From: Monocercomonoides exilis
Lineage: Eukaryota > Preaxostyla > Oxymonadida > Polymastigidae
Assembly: GCA_001643675.2 (NCBI GenBank)
Contig: LSRY02000019.1
Span: 310,001 to 374,000 of the forward strand
DNA: 64,000 bases
Direction: 5' to 3'
The notes below the pieces were generated by a model. It saw only the letters and a program-made list of their open reading frames with translations. It was not told the origin of the DNA and made no database searches. A program made the translations under genes and the position numbers. This document shows positions 1 to 14,500 of this stretch, piece by piece. Position 1 is the first letter of the stretch. Every line of letters begins with the position of its first letter.

Positions 1-238
1 AAAATGAATTAAAAAAAAAATAAAAAAATCGAAAATACAAACTTTTTGATTTGCAGCAAGTTCTCATAATAAAAAATACAAATTAAAAAAAGTAAGATAA
101 CAAAATAGTAATTTAAAACATACACCATTAATAAAGTTTTAGCAGGAAAAATTATAAAATTGATCTAAAACCGTCATTTATAACAAAAGTCCATCGAAGT
201 ATATTACATCGATCATTAATTAAAATATTTGTTTTAAA

Positions 239-2001
239 ATGGCTGGGAATCCAGTGTGTAAATTCCAGTTTTCGAGCTTATTATTCTTATTTTTTAAAAT
301 TGTATTAAATTGAAACGAAAACATGCTTCATAATCGATGCAAACACTTGACAACTATTTTGTTCAGAGTTAGCTTTCATTTTTTTATTAAAACATTAAAT
401 AACATTTATACAAATTTGCACATTTAAATTCTATTATAACGCATTCGTATTTTCGGTTGTAACTGCATTTAGCCGTCGAATACTCAGCATCTGAAAGTTT
501 AGAACAATTGATGAGAGAATCAAATATGCTTCGTGAATCAGGTATTAATTTTGCTTATATAAAATATTCATTAACCAGTTATTGATATATTCATTGAACA
601 ACGTCTTATGCACACTCAGGTCTAAAAGATACTCGAACGAATTCTGCTCGTGCAAATCCAAGCCCTTCAAGATTTCAAACAACGCCAATGCAAGCTGGAC
701 CATTTCAGCAACCTCAATCATCATCTCTTCGTCAGACAACAGGATATGGACAATCATTTTTATCATCTACAACTCCTCTTCCACTTTCATCAACTGCTCC
801 TTCATCAAGCAGTTCAATTGTAATGTGTGACAGTTGCCCTCCTGAATCTCCAAATCAGGCAGTCTATTTCTGTAAACAATGCAGAGGTGTGGGAATTATT
901 TATGAATCATTTTAATACAATTTGTCTATTTCTTTGTTGACCTTAAAAATTTTTTTAAAAGGAAATTTTTGTGAAAATTGCGAAGCGCAATTTCATCCAT
1001 CTCATAACGCTTTGATGAGTAGGCATGTCCGTTTGCCAATAGACTCGTCTCGCTCAGCATTATTTTGTCCAGAACACCCAGAGGAAGAGCTTTCATACTA
1101 TTGCTTAAGCTGCGAAGGCACGTGCATATGCTCTGAATGTGCAATCCGTGGGGCGCACAAAGGTCATGATGTGCAAACAATTAGAAAGAGTTACGGGGAG
1201 ATCAGGAAGCGTATGAACGAGATTGTATCTGCACTTGCGATGAGGCAAGAGGCAGTTAAGAAGATTCTTATGCAGATTGAAGCACATGAACAAGAAATTG
1301 CTGATAACACACGATCCATAAAAGAGTCAATGGCACTTTCATTTAATGAGCTGAGAGAGAAGATAAGAAAGAAGGAATTAGAGTTTATGGCTACAGCAGA
1401 CAAGTTCCAAGAAGAGCAGATTGCAGAATTATCTTCATTCATATCATATGCACAGACAAAGCAGAATGAGATAACAGGAGCAATTTCTCAGATGAAAGGA
1501 GCTAGCGAAAGCTCAGATGAAATAGGACTTCTTAACTTTTATGGAACGCACAAGCAAGTTGCAACAGATCTTCTGAAAGACACACCAATTGATGTGAGGC
1601 TTCCAGAAGTGGCCAGCAGACGATGCTATTTGGATATGGAAAGCGCAAACAAGCAATTAGAGGGACTTTCTGCATTGCATTTGGCAGTAGCTTCGGTTCA
1701 GGCAACATACACACAAGGAATAGAAGGAGCACCTGGAATGCTTCCAGGTGCAGAAACTGGAGCGCCAATGTCGATGTCACTTGGAGACGGAGAAAGTGGA
1801 ACAGAAAGAGAAAGAGGAGCAATGAGAGGGACGCCTTCATCGGCGAGGCAGATGGGGCAGTCTTCTCAAATCGGCATGGGTGGTTATTATGGATCACAAG
1901 GGATGGAGAGCGGAGGAATGGAAGGGAGAGAGAGGATGGGAGGAGGATCAAGCAGGAGAAGCAGAGAAGCAGAAGGAACGGGAAGAAAGAAGAGATTATA
2001 A
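239..2001 (+). CDS. B-box zinc finger / coiled-coil protein (TRIM-like, no RING seen)
   Basis: Proposed exons are 239–257, 473–541, 620–886 and 962–2001 (464 residues); the introns are GT–AG and all phases agree. Residues from about 99 hold a first Cys-rich box (CDSC … CKQC … CENC … H) that is split by the third intron. Residues about 154–195 hold a classic type-2 B-box (CPEH … CLSC … CSEC … H.GH). A long charged coiled coil follows, about residues 200–320. The tail is Gly/Ser/Met-rich and basic at the very end. Two B-boxes plus a coiled coil is the TRIM core without a RING or a recognisable C-terminal ligand domain, so E3 ligase activity cannot be claimed; a scaffold or cytoskeletal role is possible. 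The exons from 620 on are firm. The exon at 473–541 is supported by frame continuity. The first exon and its start are tentative; ATG 511 is a fallback start. Confidence 0.75.
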
Positions 2002-2530
2002 TTGTAAAAAAACCAAAAAAAAAAATCACTTCATAAAAATGAAAAATCTCTTTTTCAATCATTTGTCTCCCAAAGCATTAACAACTTCTTTTAACTGATT
2101 CTATTCAAAAACCCTCTGCAATTTATGAATCTTCATTATTCTATTATCTGTTTTTATCTTTCTTATTGTTTATCTACTTCCTGACAACATAAAATATGTT
2201 TTAATTTTATACATTTCAATTGCTTTACTTTGTTTATTTGGAAAATACTGCATTTTCCTAATATTATTTTCTTTTTTCCAACTGAAAACAATAAGAAGAA
2301 GAAGTTAAAAAAAAGACCAACTCAGAGAACATACAAAAATTACTATACTGAAACTATTTAACAACAACATATCAAAACATTAACTTAAAAAAATAAAATT
2401 TACACAAACAAGTTTCAAAACAATGGTTTTGAACAAAAAATGTAAGTATTTTTTTTTATATTTTTTTTACTTTTTTTTTTCAATTGAGAAAATGTTCCCG
2501 AAAGCAATCACAATCAGAATATGAAATTTA
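2002..2530. other. Convergent intergenic spacer
   Basis: About 530 bp of AT-rich DNA with T and A runs lies between the 3' ends of the B-box gene and the giant LRR gene. I see no open frame of coding character, RNA gene or repeat. It presumably carries both 3' UTRs. Confidence 0.7.
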
Positions 2531-5500
2531 TTACTTCTCAGAATTATGAATACTCTTTGCGAACATTTCATCTTTTTCTTTCACTCCCTCTTCGATGCAG
2601 TATCGAAGAGTGCTCACAAAACGCATTGAATCCTCCACAGAACGGAATCTGTACACTACCCTTATAACTTTCAGCTTGTTATCGTTTCTGCGAAGATAAC
2701 GCAGCGCAACAGACAATTCATCATCTGCCACTCCAATGGCACTAACATGGTAACAAAGCACTGAAGGCACATTGTCCGGTGACAAAGAAGATGAGCTTGA
2801 AGAACTTGCAGACAAAGAGGAAGACAATAATTTTGGATAAATTGCTTTTGAGCTGCTTTGTGAAGAACTTTTTTCAATCATCTTTCTGCGCCTGTACCAC
2901 AGCTCGAAGTCAACAAAAGAATTTAAGCTTGTCATTGAATTGAGGTCAACAAAATTGGAGCTGGAACCACAGCCCCAGTTTTCCTCTTGAGGGAAGAACT
3001 CAAACAGATTTGCCCGGGAAACAGCAACAATACGCTGATCATACTCCCCGCCCTCGTCTTTCTTATCGCAGAAGCACCACATGAGAATACGATCAGCCAA
3101 AGAGCAAGGGCGCAGCAGGAATTTGGCAGAGAGCTCTTCCGAATTGCGCACATGAGCAGGCGCAGTGGCCAGCCGGCATTCTGTTGCGATTGAGTTCTCG
3201 CGGAGAATAGCAAATGGGCAGCATGGCACCATCTGCGACGACAATTGAAGCAAAGAATCGTACAAAGTTGCCATTGCAGATACTCTTTTGCTTCCAAAGT
3301 GAACGAAATCATTGTTAGGTGTGCTGATTTCAAAGCCAACATGCGACAAGCTTTCATCAAATACCACACTTCGTATCTTCTCATAAGGGAAAAAGTGCTG
3401 CAGCGCCATTTTCTCTCCGTCCAGATAGAGCGACTCACTGATCAGTGACGAAATACTGCTTGGCCCTTCAAGCCCGTTTGCGTTCTGCTTCCCGCTGCAG
3501 CTGTACGCTCTCTCTAAAAGAACCAATTTCAGAACAGGACTCAGCGAAGGGACAAGAGGAAGCATAGAAGCAGCAGGTTTTTCGAAGCATGAATCCGACT
3601 GAGAACGAACTAAATCTTCTGCATTGTTCATTTCTATCTGGAGGATACTTTCATTTTCTATGCTCCTTTCGAACTGATTAACAGCTCCTCCTCCTCCAAA
3701 GATGCCTCCGTAATTGCCCATTCCGTCAATCCCTTCGTCAGACAAAGACATATCCAGTAAGATTCCACTGGCGTTATCTTTGTCGTATCCGTCGTTTTCT
3801 TCTGCATCTTTCGGTCTCTTCATTTTCTTCAGCACAAACTCCTTAGAACCAATTTTCTGCGGGCTTAAATCCTCCTTCGATAATACTTCTGCCTTTGATG
3901 ACTGGAGAATCATAGAAATTCCCTTGTCTCTTATTTTGGATTCTTCCAGATTGGACAGCGAAAAGAAGAATATGCCCCGTGTGGTAACGATGAGCATCCC
4001 ACTGTTGTTTCCTGTTGAAGAATAGATCGATCCAAAAGCTGTCGACAAAATGTGGCTTTTTGCAAGTTTATTAAGTCCAATTGGAGGCTCTCTGAATGCA
4101 TAGAATGGGTCTGTGTACCTGAAGTGCTTGCTGGCCACGCTATTATGATCTTCTTTATTTATGAACACTGCAGAACTTGCACTGTGATCAGCATCAGATT
4201 CTTCGAAGTTGCTGCTTGAAGATGAAGAAGACGATGACGCGTTTGCTCTGGCAGAAGATTTCGAACCAAAGAAACCAGATCTTTGCGGAGGTGGCTGTGA
4301 CGATGGATGTGCATGACGTAAATATTGTATGAGATGATCTTCAGCAGCTGGTATAGTGATTCCATCAAGGAATGATGGATGGATTGAGACTGGGAATAAG
4401 AACTATAATTGTTGAAATACCAATGAAAGAAAAACAAAATAAAAACAAATACATATTTGATGAATTATAATTTGGAAATTAATGCAAAGAATAAAGTTAA
4501 TAAAGATACAAACCTTTGTTCTTTCGATATACAGAAGTACAGAATAACGCAACTCCGGAACAGTAATCATCCACTCACCAAGTGTCTGCTTGATGTATTG
4601 AATCTGAGTGACAAATGCTTTCCTCTCATCGTTTTTGAACTTGTCTCTCTCTGAGCGAACGGCAATGGCCGACTGTGTTTGGTAAGACGCAGAGTTCGCT
4701 AATTTGCAGTCTCCACGATTTTCTTCCTTTTCAAAATCGAATTCCGGGGTTGCAGATGATGCCCATTCCTGATTGGCCAGTCTGAGATGCCCATGGAAAA
4801 GCAGGCGTACCAAAAGGTGGATTGTGGAAAGAGGAATCAGATGAAGACAGACCGACTCGCGAAATGCAGAAGCAGATGACATAATGCTGGCTGAAGAGAA
4901 TGACGATGCTGACGCGAGAAAATGGAAAAGAGGAAGAATATTGCTTTTTGGTGCATGTTGGGAATTAGCTTCTGAAAGATCAGCTGTTTCTGGGGCAGAT
5001 TCAGTTGCAATTGTTTCAGAGTCAGAGTCAGAATCAGGATCAGAAGCAGGAACAGGTGAAGAAGCCTGCTCCATTTGAGTGCTTGATTCGGAATCAGGCT
5101 GATGTTGAGAGGTTTGTTCAGTGCTGCTAGTTGTGCTTGAGCTTTTCGCAGAGTACATGTTTGAAAATGCAGTCAAGGCTTTAAATTCGTGTTGCTCTTC
5201 ATTTTTAGGTGATGCTTTTGCTTCTTTGCTTTTGCCTTTGTACTTTGCTGATGAAGCATTTGAATCTTGATGGTCGATATCTTCTTCATCAAAAGGAAGC
5301 GAATGAACAACTCTTGCAAAGCGACGATGATGCGATAACTGGGATTTTGATTGGGAAGATGAGGAGGATTCATTTTGTTTATTAACCATATCATTGTGCA
5401 AAGTGACCGATTCGTCAAACATCGAAGACAAAGAGTTCGGATCTTCAAAAGTTAATATTGGTAGAGTTGTAATAACATTCATCATTGCTTTAAGAAGCAG

Positions 5501-8500
5501 AACAACTCCTTCAACAATTGATTCAAGCGCGCCTTCACAGAGAAGAGAAAGCTGGGCAGCCAATGTGTTCTTGTTAAGCACGAATGAGAAGGGGCCTTTC
5601 AATGAAGAGCACACAGATGAAGATGAAGACGCAGATCCAGAAAGAGAAGAAGAAGAAGATATCGCACGAGAAGCAAAAGAACTCGGATCGAAATAAGGTG
5701 ACCATACGAAATCAGCGCGTTTTGTGAAGAAAGTCCGTTGCGGGAGTGTTTGCGATTCCAGCTGCGAAATAAACGGGAGTGCAGAATGGGCATTCAAAGA
5801 GGAAGTGACAGATTTCATTCGAGCTTTTGTGTCTGAATTGGCATAGCGATAAGAGAACGAAATGAGCTTGGATGCTTCGACACTGTAAAATGGATGGAAC
5901 TGTCCATCATTCTTCAAACCGTTCTTCATACTTTCACTTGTATCGTTTTGTGTTGATTCTTTTTCATTTGACAAAGAAGAAGGCCGTGATTCTATTGAAG
6001 CAGATAGTTTGTGATAAGAAAAGAGAACGCTCAGCGATTCGATCAGTGGAGTTAATAGCACGTGAGCGATATGCAGAAGAAACAGCTCATTTCTCAACAA
6101 GACACTTGGAGGACAAATTAAAACTTTTGCTTTATCCTGATTTGATTTCTGGTTAAGCTCATTTTGTTCGTTGGACGTTAAAGAGCTAATTGCTAGCTGC
6201 TCTTCTGAATTGGAGTTATTTTCAGATAATTTCATCAAAGATGATTTCTTTCTCTCCACATTCGTACTGGATTTCGATGATGGCGCTTCCAATTTTCCGA
6301 AATTCAGCTGTTGGAATCGAGATTCTTTGGTTTTGTTGAATTCGCTCAGCCAGTTGATTGGAGTGAACGATTCATCCAAATCATCAAACTGTTCATTTTC
6401 CGGATCCTCAACAATTTCAAAGGGAGCGTCCAATCCATCAGCATCTTCATTTTTCTCTTTGCTCTCTTTCTTTTCTTTCTTTTCTTCCTTTTCTTTTCCA
6501 ATTGTTTCTTTTTCTTTCTTTTTTTCATCTTTTGTGGAAGTCATTTTCTCTTTATTTTCTTTATTCCCTTTATTCTCTTCACTCTTCGATTTCTTCTCTT
6601 CTTTCTTCGATTCTCTTTCTTTACTCGCTTCAGCTTTCTGTTTGCTTCTCTTCTCTGATAAAGCAGCACTCACATCAGTCTTATTCGGTCGTTTAATGAA
6701 AAGCACCTGTTCATCAGAGATCTCCTTTTCTTCCCGTTCACGCAGCTCCACCGAAGTCAACGGAAGCAGAACAGACAGAATAGTCAGAACACGACATCCA
6801 ATTCCACATCCAACAGAAGAAGACAAAGTGGTTCCAAAAGACAATTCATTCGAATACAGTTGATGAGATTTGAATAGTTTTTCATTCCCTCCACTCATCC
6901 CATCACTCGATGATGAATTCTGATTCTGGTTATAAGAAGCTCCAAGTTGCTGTTTCAGGTTAGTTGCAGAAAGTCCAAACCAATGTGCGGAGACTGTATT
7001 CAACAAGATTAGGAAGAACTGTGGTGTTCTGAGTGTCTGCCTAAGTTTGTGCTTCATTGAATTGGGCGCATACCACAACAGAGAAAGAAGCGTTCGCAGA
7101 GCCAGTTCAGATTGAATGCCAATTGAAGGTTCAAATGAAAGATTATGGCGGAGATCTATATCTGGACAAAGTGACGATTTTGAAGAATGCGCAGATGACA
7201 GTCGGCGGTAAGTGTTCGGACTTCTCAACGGATCAGTTTCTGGTAAGCTGTCGCAACTTGACTGTGAGAACGCTTGAAGCGAACAGATTGAGGAAGAGGA
7301 GGAAGAAGAAGATGATGAGGAAAATGAAATTGGAGAAACAGCCAATGAAGGTGTTGGCGCTTCAGAGAAGTAATCATCAGGAAAAGCAGGAGAGAGAGGA
7401 ACGGGAGACGGAGAAGGCATAAAACTAACAGTCGAATCTGAGCGGCTGATGAATGAAGCAAAAGAAGGCGAAGAAAGTGTGGATATTTGCAAAGAAGTTG
7501 GAGGACGAGGATGAGGATTAAAGACAAATGAATGTTGTGGTGTTGATGAACTCTGCTCATAAGGCATGCGAATGTCAAACGACATTGTATGGGTTCTGGA
7601 TGCAGAGCTTGCAACAGATGCTCCTTTTGTCGAAGAGTTTGACCGAGAAAGCACAAACGGAGAAGAAAAGAAAGAGCATTTGGACGAGAACCCACTGCGT
7701 GAATTTAAAATTGAACTTTGTTTTTGTGTTTGTCTCTGTGAGTTCCATTCATTCCGCCCTCCATTTTGCATTGCACGCTTTGCCTGGTTTGGCTTTATGA
7801 ATCCAGTGCTGATTCCAGAGAACGCACTTCCCATCTCTCCACTCTTCTGCCCCGAATTGGCTGTGGATGGGAATGCTGTTGAAGGACGAGGGATGAACTT
7901 GTGCTGCGCCAGCGGAGGAGTCGAGGAATTGATAGGCCTTCTTTGAGATTGAGAAGACAATGAAGAAGTTGCACTTCGAGAAACTGGTGATGCAAGTGGC
8001 TGTAATGCAGTTGGTTTTTTGATTGGTGGCTGATTGGGCGAATTTGGCAGAGGGAAAGATGGAGAGTTGTTCAAAAGCGCAGAGTAGCGATAGCTTGACG
8101 GAGGCGATGGCGCTGGAGTCTTTGATCTGGGTGCCAAATAAGGTTGAGAATTGAATTGTCTGTGGATCGAGCCTGAAGGCATATTTGCTGCAGAAATGCT
8201 ATCTGTTGAGCGCGCTGCTGATGAAGACAGCGGCAACCTTTTGTCAGTGTCAGTTTTATCCATTTTCTGCGGTGTTGTCAAGCTAGTTGCTGATAGCTTT
8301 GTTCGTTTTATCGCAGGAATTGTCTGCGAGGACGGCTCAAAACGAAACTCGTAAAAACACGACGACTCAGTCTCAAAATCGTCAAACACATCAAATGATT
8401 CCTGAAGAAGAAGAGAATGTGACGTTTTCTTGTCTTCCTTTTCCAGTCGCTTAATCTCCGCGTCCAGCTGCTTCTTCTTTTCCTCTTTCTCTTTCCTTCT

Positions 8501-11500
8501 CGCTGCTGCTTCCTTTTTCTCCTTCCGCGAGAGTTTTTCAGCGTCTTCTGCAGAATTCTCATCTTCCTGAAGCGATTTGCGCACTTTCAAACACTCATCC
8601 AAGGCAACTTCTCTTCGCAGCTCAAGCTTTTTGCGCTGGGCAAAAGAAATGCGCCTTTTGAACTCTGCAGCCACTGCCATCTCTCTCCAGGCTTCCCAGA
8701 ACGAGAGCAAAAATGGAGTCACTGCATCGGAAGAAGGAATACCACACTCTTCGAACACATTGCGAGGTGTTTGTGAATATAACGAGAGTGTTGTTGAAAT
8801 ATCGAATCTGGAAGAAGAAGATGATGATGAAGCACTTTCTGATTCATTTTGAGCATTCAAAGCGCTTCTTTCTGATGAAGGTGGAGTGATCGCATAGAAC
8901 CTGTCATAGTCGTTGAATCGCTTTGCTTTTGCGAAAGAGAAACAAAGCTGGATTTGCAGAGCATCCTTGTTGATACCGGGATGAGTAAATTTCAGGCTGT
9001 TCTTTTTTTCTAGCAAACCTTCGACATCTTGAAATACATCATCGCTAAAGAAAACAATCGGAGCGTCGAGCTCTTCTTTCCTCCTTTTTTCATCTGCTTC
9101 CCAAATGCGATTGCTTTCCTTCCAATTCTTCCTTCGCGTCTCCAGCGCAATTGTAGTTCCATTCTGATAATCTTCCAAAGCCGAGTCCTTCGACAGATGC
9201 CTCAATTCTTCTTCTTCTTCACTTACAATCTCTTCGGAAAGGAGAAGATGCTGCAGCTGCTTGTGGTACAAATTCGTATAGAATGCCAGAAAGCGCACGA
9301 TCAAGCTGACTCCGTTGAGAGAAAGAAAAGAAAGTGATGGATGAGAAAATATCGGAGTTGGAGAAAGAAGGGATGAAGGCATTTCGTAGCGAATTGGAGC
9401 GTTTGAGCGGGCCTGCTGCCCATATTCTGCAGGCGAAAACCGATTCAATCGCTCAGATGTTGCCAAAGACGGAGAAGATATCCGCGAGAAGGAAAGACTT
9501 CGCATATGACTTGACTGCCTCATGCCGCCTGAAGCAGCATTTTGCATGCCCTTCACACGAGGATCAGACATCATATCCAAAATGGTCGTGACTGGCGTCT
9601 CTTGCCGTGGCATCGCTTTGTATGTTGGACCCAAAATGCCAAAGGAAGACAACAGCAGCATCGACTCTGAAGCTTTGAGAGCTTGTTGCTTTTGAATAGC
9701 TGAAGAAGGCAGAACAAGAGATCCTTTGGTTGCCACTTGCTCATATGAAAAGTTGCCAATCCAGCGCTGCCGCCAGTTGAAGTTGCGGATGGAGCGTTCT
9801 TCACGCTTTTGCTGAGAGTATCTGACAATAATAGGCAGCGAGCTGTTGCTGCCAAACGAGGAAGAATAAACGCGAGATGGCAGCAGTTCGCTGGAAGAGA
9901 ACGAAGGGAAAAGAGGCTTTTCTGGATCTCCCTCCAAAATGTAAGCGACGCGGCGGAGGAGACGCAGAGATAGTGCAGACGAAGGAGGCACGTATGCAAA
10001 TGCAGACAGCACATTCATCATCTCCAAGCCGACGCACGTCTCCTCAAAGCAGAACTGCGAGCTGCCTCCGTTTGCTGCCTCGTTGACTGCCAGCTGGGCG
10101 ACAACGTCTGTGTGCTGTGACATTCCCAGCGTGGAGCTGCTGAGGATGCTCTTTTCGAGCGACGTGAGGAAGTCGAAGGAAGCTGACCAGATTGACACGT
10201 TCTGCCTCAGAGGAAGCGGGCCAGCCGGGTAGAATGGGCAGGAGCTGGTGAAAGTGATGGGGGAAGAAGAAAGAGGCAGATTGAAAAGCTTTTGAATTAC
10301 GGGGATAAGCGAAGAGGCTTCCACAGAATGGGATTTGTTGTATGGCGTAAGGGAAGTGTTGTTTGATTGATGAGTCCGAGTTGTGGATATATTAGAAGCA
10401 CAATCATCATCTTTATAATCGACTGTGGAATCATTCGAATTTTCTCTTTCACCTCGTCTTCTTGCGTTGATTTCCATTGCAGACAGAACAAGAGGCACAG
10501 CATCCTTCAGAGAGGAGATGATATCATTCAGAGGAGCAAGAGAACTAGAAGATGCAGATCTCTTCGAATTCCCAGGAGCAATAAGAGATGAGAACGGAAG
10601 CTCTTGGTTGTTGTGCTTATCTGATTGCCCAGAAGTCGTTTCACTCGAAATCGGCTGACTTGGCGAAAAAGTATGTGCAGATGATTTTGCTACAAGCACT
10701 TTGTGAATAAGACTCAATGCGCTATCATCGCTACGTGAATCATGTGAATACAACTTTCTAGAAGGAGACTGTGGAAGCAGGCTGAAATCAACAGAAGCTA
10801 TTCGAGTGAGCAGATGAATACAGAGGACAACAATACCATCTGCACGATAGACAAAGGAAGGAAGGAGGAATAAAGGCAGAGAAGCAGAAAGAGAAAGAGA
10901 GGAAGTGGAACAAGATGCTGCTCCCTTTTCTTTCAAGGGAGATTTTGGAATGGATTGAGATGTGCTTGAAGGAGACTGCAAAGTATTATTTGCAGCAACA
11001 ATCTGTGAATCACTTGAAGATTCATTTGCCTCATGTGATGCTTGCTCTTCATTGGCTGTTGACTGAGTTTCTGAAATTTTCTGCCTTTTGTCTTCTTTTC
11101 CTTTGGCTTCAGTTTCATTTTCTTCTCTTTCTTCTTCGCTTCCTTCATCTGATTCATCATCTGTATTTTCATCATCTTTATTCTTCTTTCCACCGAGAAA
11201 CGAAAACATGCCCCCGATGGCTGATGTTAACTTAGCTGCTTTGTTTGCCACTGCTGATAACGCATCGGTTGTTAAATCAGCAATCCCCCCAATCATATTC
11301 TGCATTGCAAGAACAAGATGCTTTCCTGTCGATCCTTTATCTGTCTCTTCTTCTTCCTCTTCCTCTTCAGCCTCATCGTCGCTGTCATCATCCAGCTGAT
11401 TCAGTCTGTCTCGCTCTTCCATCACAGCTCTCTTCCTTTTTCTGAGTTCTTGTTCAACCAACTGCCGATGGAACATCCACATTGCAGCAGGGTTTGAAGG

Positions 11501-14500
11501 AGGCGACTGAGCAGGTGTTGAGCGGAACAAATTGAGGAGAGAAAGCGAAGAAGAGAGAAGAGTGATAAACAGATAGGCAGAACGCACTTGCATGTCGATT
11601 GTGGAGAATGTGGTGAGAAGATCAGAAATTGTCGAATGGAGCGGATAAAATAGCACAGAATGGAAACAGGATGAAGAAAACATGAAGTTCAACGTGGGAG
11701 TCAACGGCGCTCCAGTCCGGTTGTAATAAGAGGACGACGACGATTGTGATGACAAAGTTGAATGCTGAACAGATGAACTGGGATCAACAGACACCAAAGA
11801 TGTTTGAAGAGACCGATTCGCATTTGAAGCCTGCGATGCACCAATTGGCATAAATGAAGACACAGATGATGGCACGATGATGTCTGGTGATGGGATGCTA
11901 ATCAATGGCTGTGCAATTTTCTCGCTTTGTGTCTGATTTTCTGTTTGTGCTGTTGACTTTGCTGACTTCTCTTTCGAAGTGCTCTGAACAGACGGCGAAA
12001 CCATCGATGCACAGCCTGAAGTCATTGAGCGTTTGCACTCCTCCAGATATAAACTGTCCCAGTGTGAAATTCGCCCTCTGAGTGTAAGGCTCATTGGCAG
12101 CGCGGAGAACGACAAGAGTGGCGTGAGTGTTGGCGGAGCAAAGAGTAGATGACAAAGAGTGGGAAGAGCAAGCTCAATGCAGAACGAATGGAGATCTTTG
12201 TGAGGAAGCGTAGAGAATAAGAGAGTGTAGCAGCATCGCACAAAGGAAGAGCCGAACATTAGAAGAAGCAGAGAAGAAGTAGAGGATGAGGAAGGCGGCT
12301 CAAGCGAAGGAATATCTGAGAGGAAAGAGAGGGAGAATGGAGAAGCCTTTTTGGTTGTCTCTGACACAGGTGGTGGAGCAAGCAGTGAAAAAGCAGGAGT
12401 TGCCGATGGATTCAGCTGATAAGTTTTCTCTTTTTGTGAGCTTTCTTCGTTTTCCTCTTTCTTTTTCTCCTTCCCCACACCCAGCAGTTGTTCTGCAAAG
12501 ACAAAGAAATGGATGCAATCAACTGGATTGTCCATGAAAAGGCGTGTGAGAGTCGTGGCGACTGCTCTTGTGGACTCAGCAGCAGTCAAAAGTGTCGTGA
12601 GGATGCAAAGAGAAGCAGACACAAGCGGAATGAGCTGTGAAGACGGAGAGGAATCAAAGTAAAACGAGGAGTCGAGTTCAGGTGTAGCATGCAATTGCGC
12701 TTGGAAGGACGAAATCATTGCGCACGAAGCAGTTCTGGATGGAGTCTCGTTTTGAAAAGCTGCAAAATGAAGGCAAACAATTGGAAGGACAGCACGAACA
12801 AGGCGATCGTTGAGAAAGACAGAGCTGAAAAGTGAGCTTCTGTGAGCAGTGTGTGAAAGAGAGAAAGGATTGGGTTGCACTCGTGAAGATGAATCAGTGG
12901 TGGAAGGAGGAGGAGAAGGAGGAGAAGGAGGAGGAGGTGAAATGACTGCATAACCATTAAGAAGGGGAGATGTTGAAAGTGCAGTTTGAATCGAAGAAGA
13001 AGAAGAAGAAGAAGATGGTGAAAAGTGTGGAACCGGGGGCTGTTGAACAGGCGCAGATGAGTTTGATGCTGATGAAGAGGAGTGCTTGCTCGATGGCAGT
13101 TTTGGAACTGAAGCAGATGGTGACTGTTGTACGCCTTCTGTTTCAAGTCCATTCGATTGTTCGCTGATGGCATTGTAGTTGTCAGAATGTGTTGAAAATG
13201 ACTCTGAATTTTTAGTTGTCAAGCCATTTGACTTGTCTCTCTGATATTTCATCAGAGCATTCAGCAGCTCGCAAATGATGGAATATGAATTTGTGATGAT
13301 TGGAGTGGTGAGCGCATGGAGAATACAGTCCTTTTCTGAATAACTCGTTTCAGTATTTGCAGTCGACGAGACTCCGCTGAAGGCTTTGTTGATTATCTTC
13401 TTGCTTTGCCTGTCCGTTTGCGTTGCTTCGAGAAGAGACAGAAGCCTTAACTCCAAACTGGAGTCGAGGAAGCATGAAGCGATTGAAGGGACTGAGAAAA
13501 GCGACGAAGTAATTGCGAGCATCACCGAGGTGATTGGAAGGAGGAGAATACAATCGCAATGGGTGAGGTCATACGGAGCATGCAAAGGAAAGAGCTCTAT
13601 GAGCTGCAGAACAGAAACATGGCTGATGGAGCAGCAGTTTTCGAGCATCTCAGACAAGTGGTGAAGAATTAGTGATGTCGGGAAGAGTATTCCAGGCTGA
13701 ATAGTTTTGTTGTGTGTACTGGAAGAACAAGAAGCTGAAGAAGTAGCTGAAGAAGTGGCTGCAGAGGAATGTGTCATTGATGATGAAAGCGAAGCAAACG
13801 GAATTAATTCTTTATCTGATATGTCAAACTCATCTGTCTGGTTCATAAGCACAACCGTGTGCAAGAATGAAGGCTGCTGCATCAAGTGAGACAGGAACAG
13901 CATCGCAACCAGGTTTTCCTCGCTGGTGAGGGCAGCAGGAGGGAAGTGGTAGTCCGGATCGCCGGTGGAGTTGAGCTTGCTGCTCTGTCGTAGCACATCC
14001 GATGCATTTTTCTGGTGCAGCGCCGAAAGCGCACTGGAACGCTCTTTCTGCTCCTGAATGTTCTGTTTATCGGGTTCGGGTGTTTGTGGCTTGTCGGAGG
14101 AATTAGAGGAATGAGAGGAGTCAGAAGAGCCTGTTGGATCTGAAGCAGAAGAAGATGAGCTGATTGAAGCGTCAGTTGGTAAGCGATTCTCTTCTTGTCC
14201 TGTTTCATTTGCTTCGTTTGCTTCGCTGGAATTTGGCGCTGATTGTTGTGCATTGTCTGATTCAGAAGAAAGAACAGTCGGTGCTTCTTCTTCAGATTCT
14301 GCAGAATTCTGATTTTCATTGTTGCTCGCACTCAAAGAGGAAGTTGAAGAAGAAGAAGAAGATGATGATGAACCGCTGTCTTCTGTTGAGTTTGAAGAAG
14401 ATCTATCATTATGCTCTTTTGATTTATTATTTGGATTTTCAGGAGCTGTCTCTGATTCATTCAAAGCAGAGGATGAAGCAGAAGATGAAGGCTTGCCTGT

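Noticed and set aside
1532-2062. 176-codon minus-strand frame opposite the B-box gene
   Set aside because: Mirror of the coiled-coil and Gly-rich coding sequence on the plus strand; Leu/Ser/Phe-rich with no motif.
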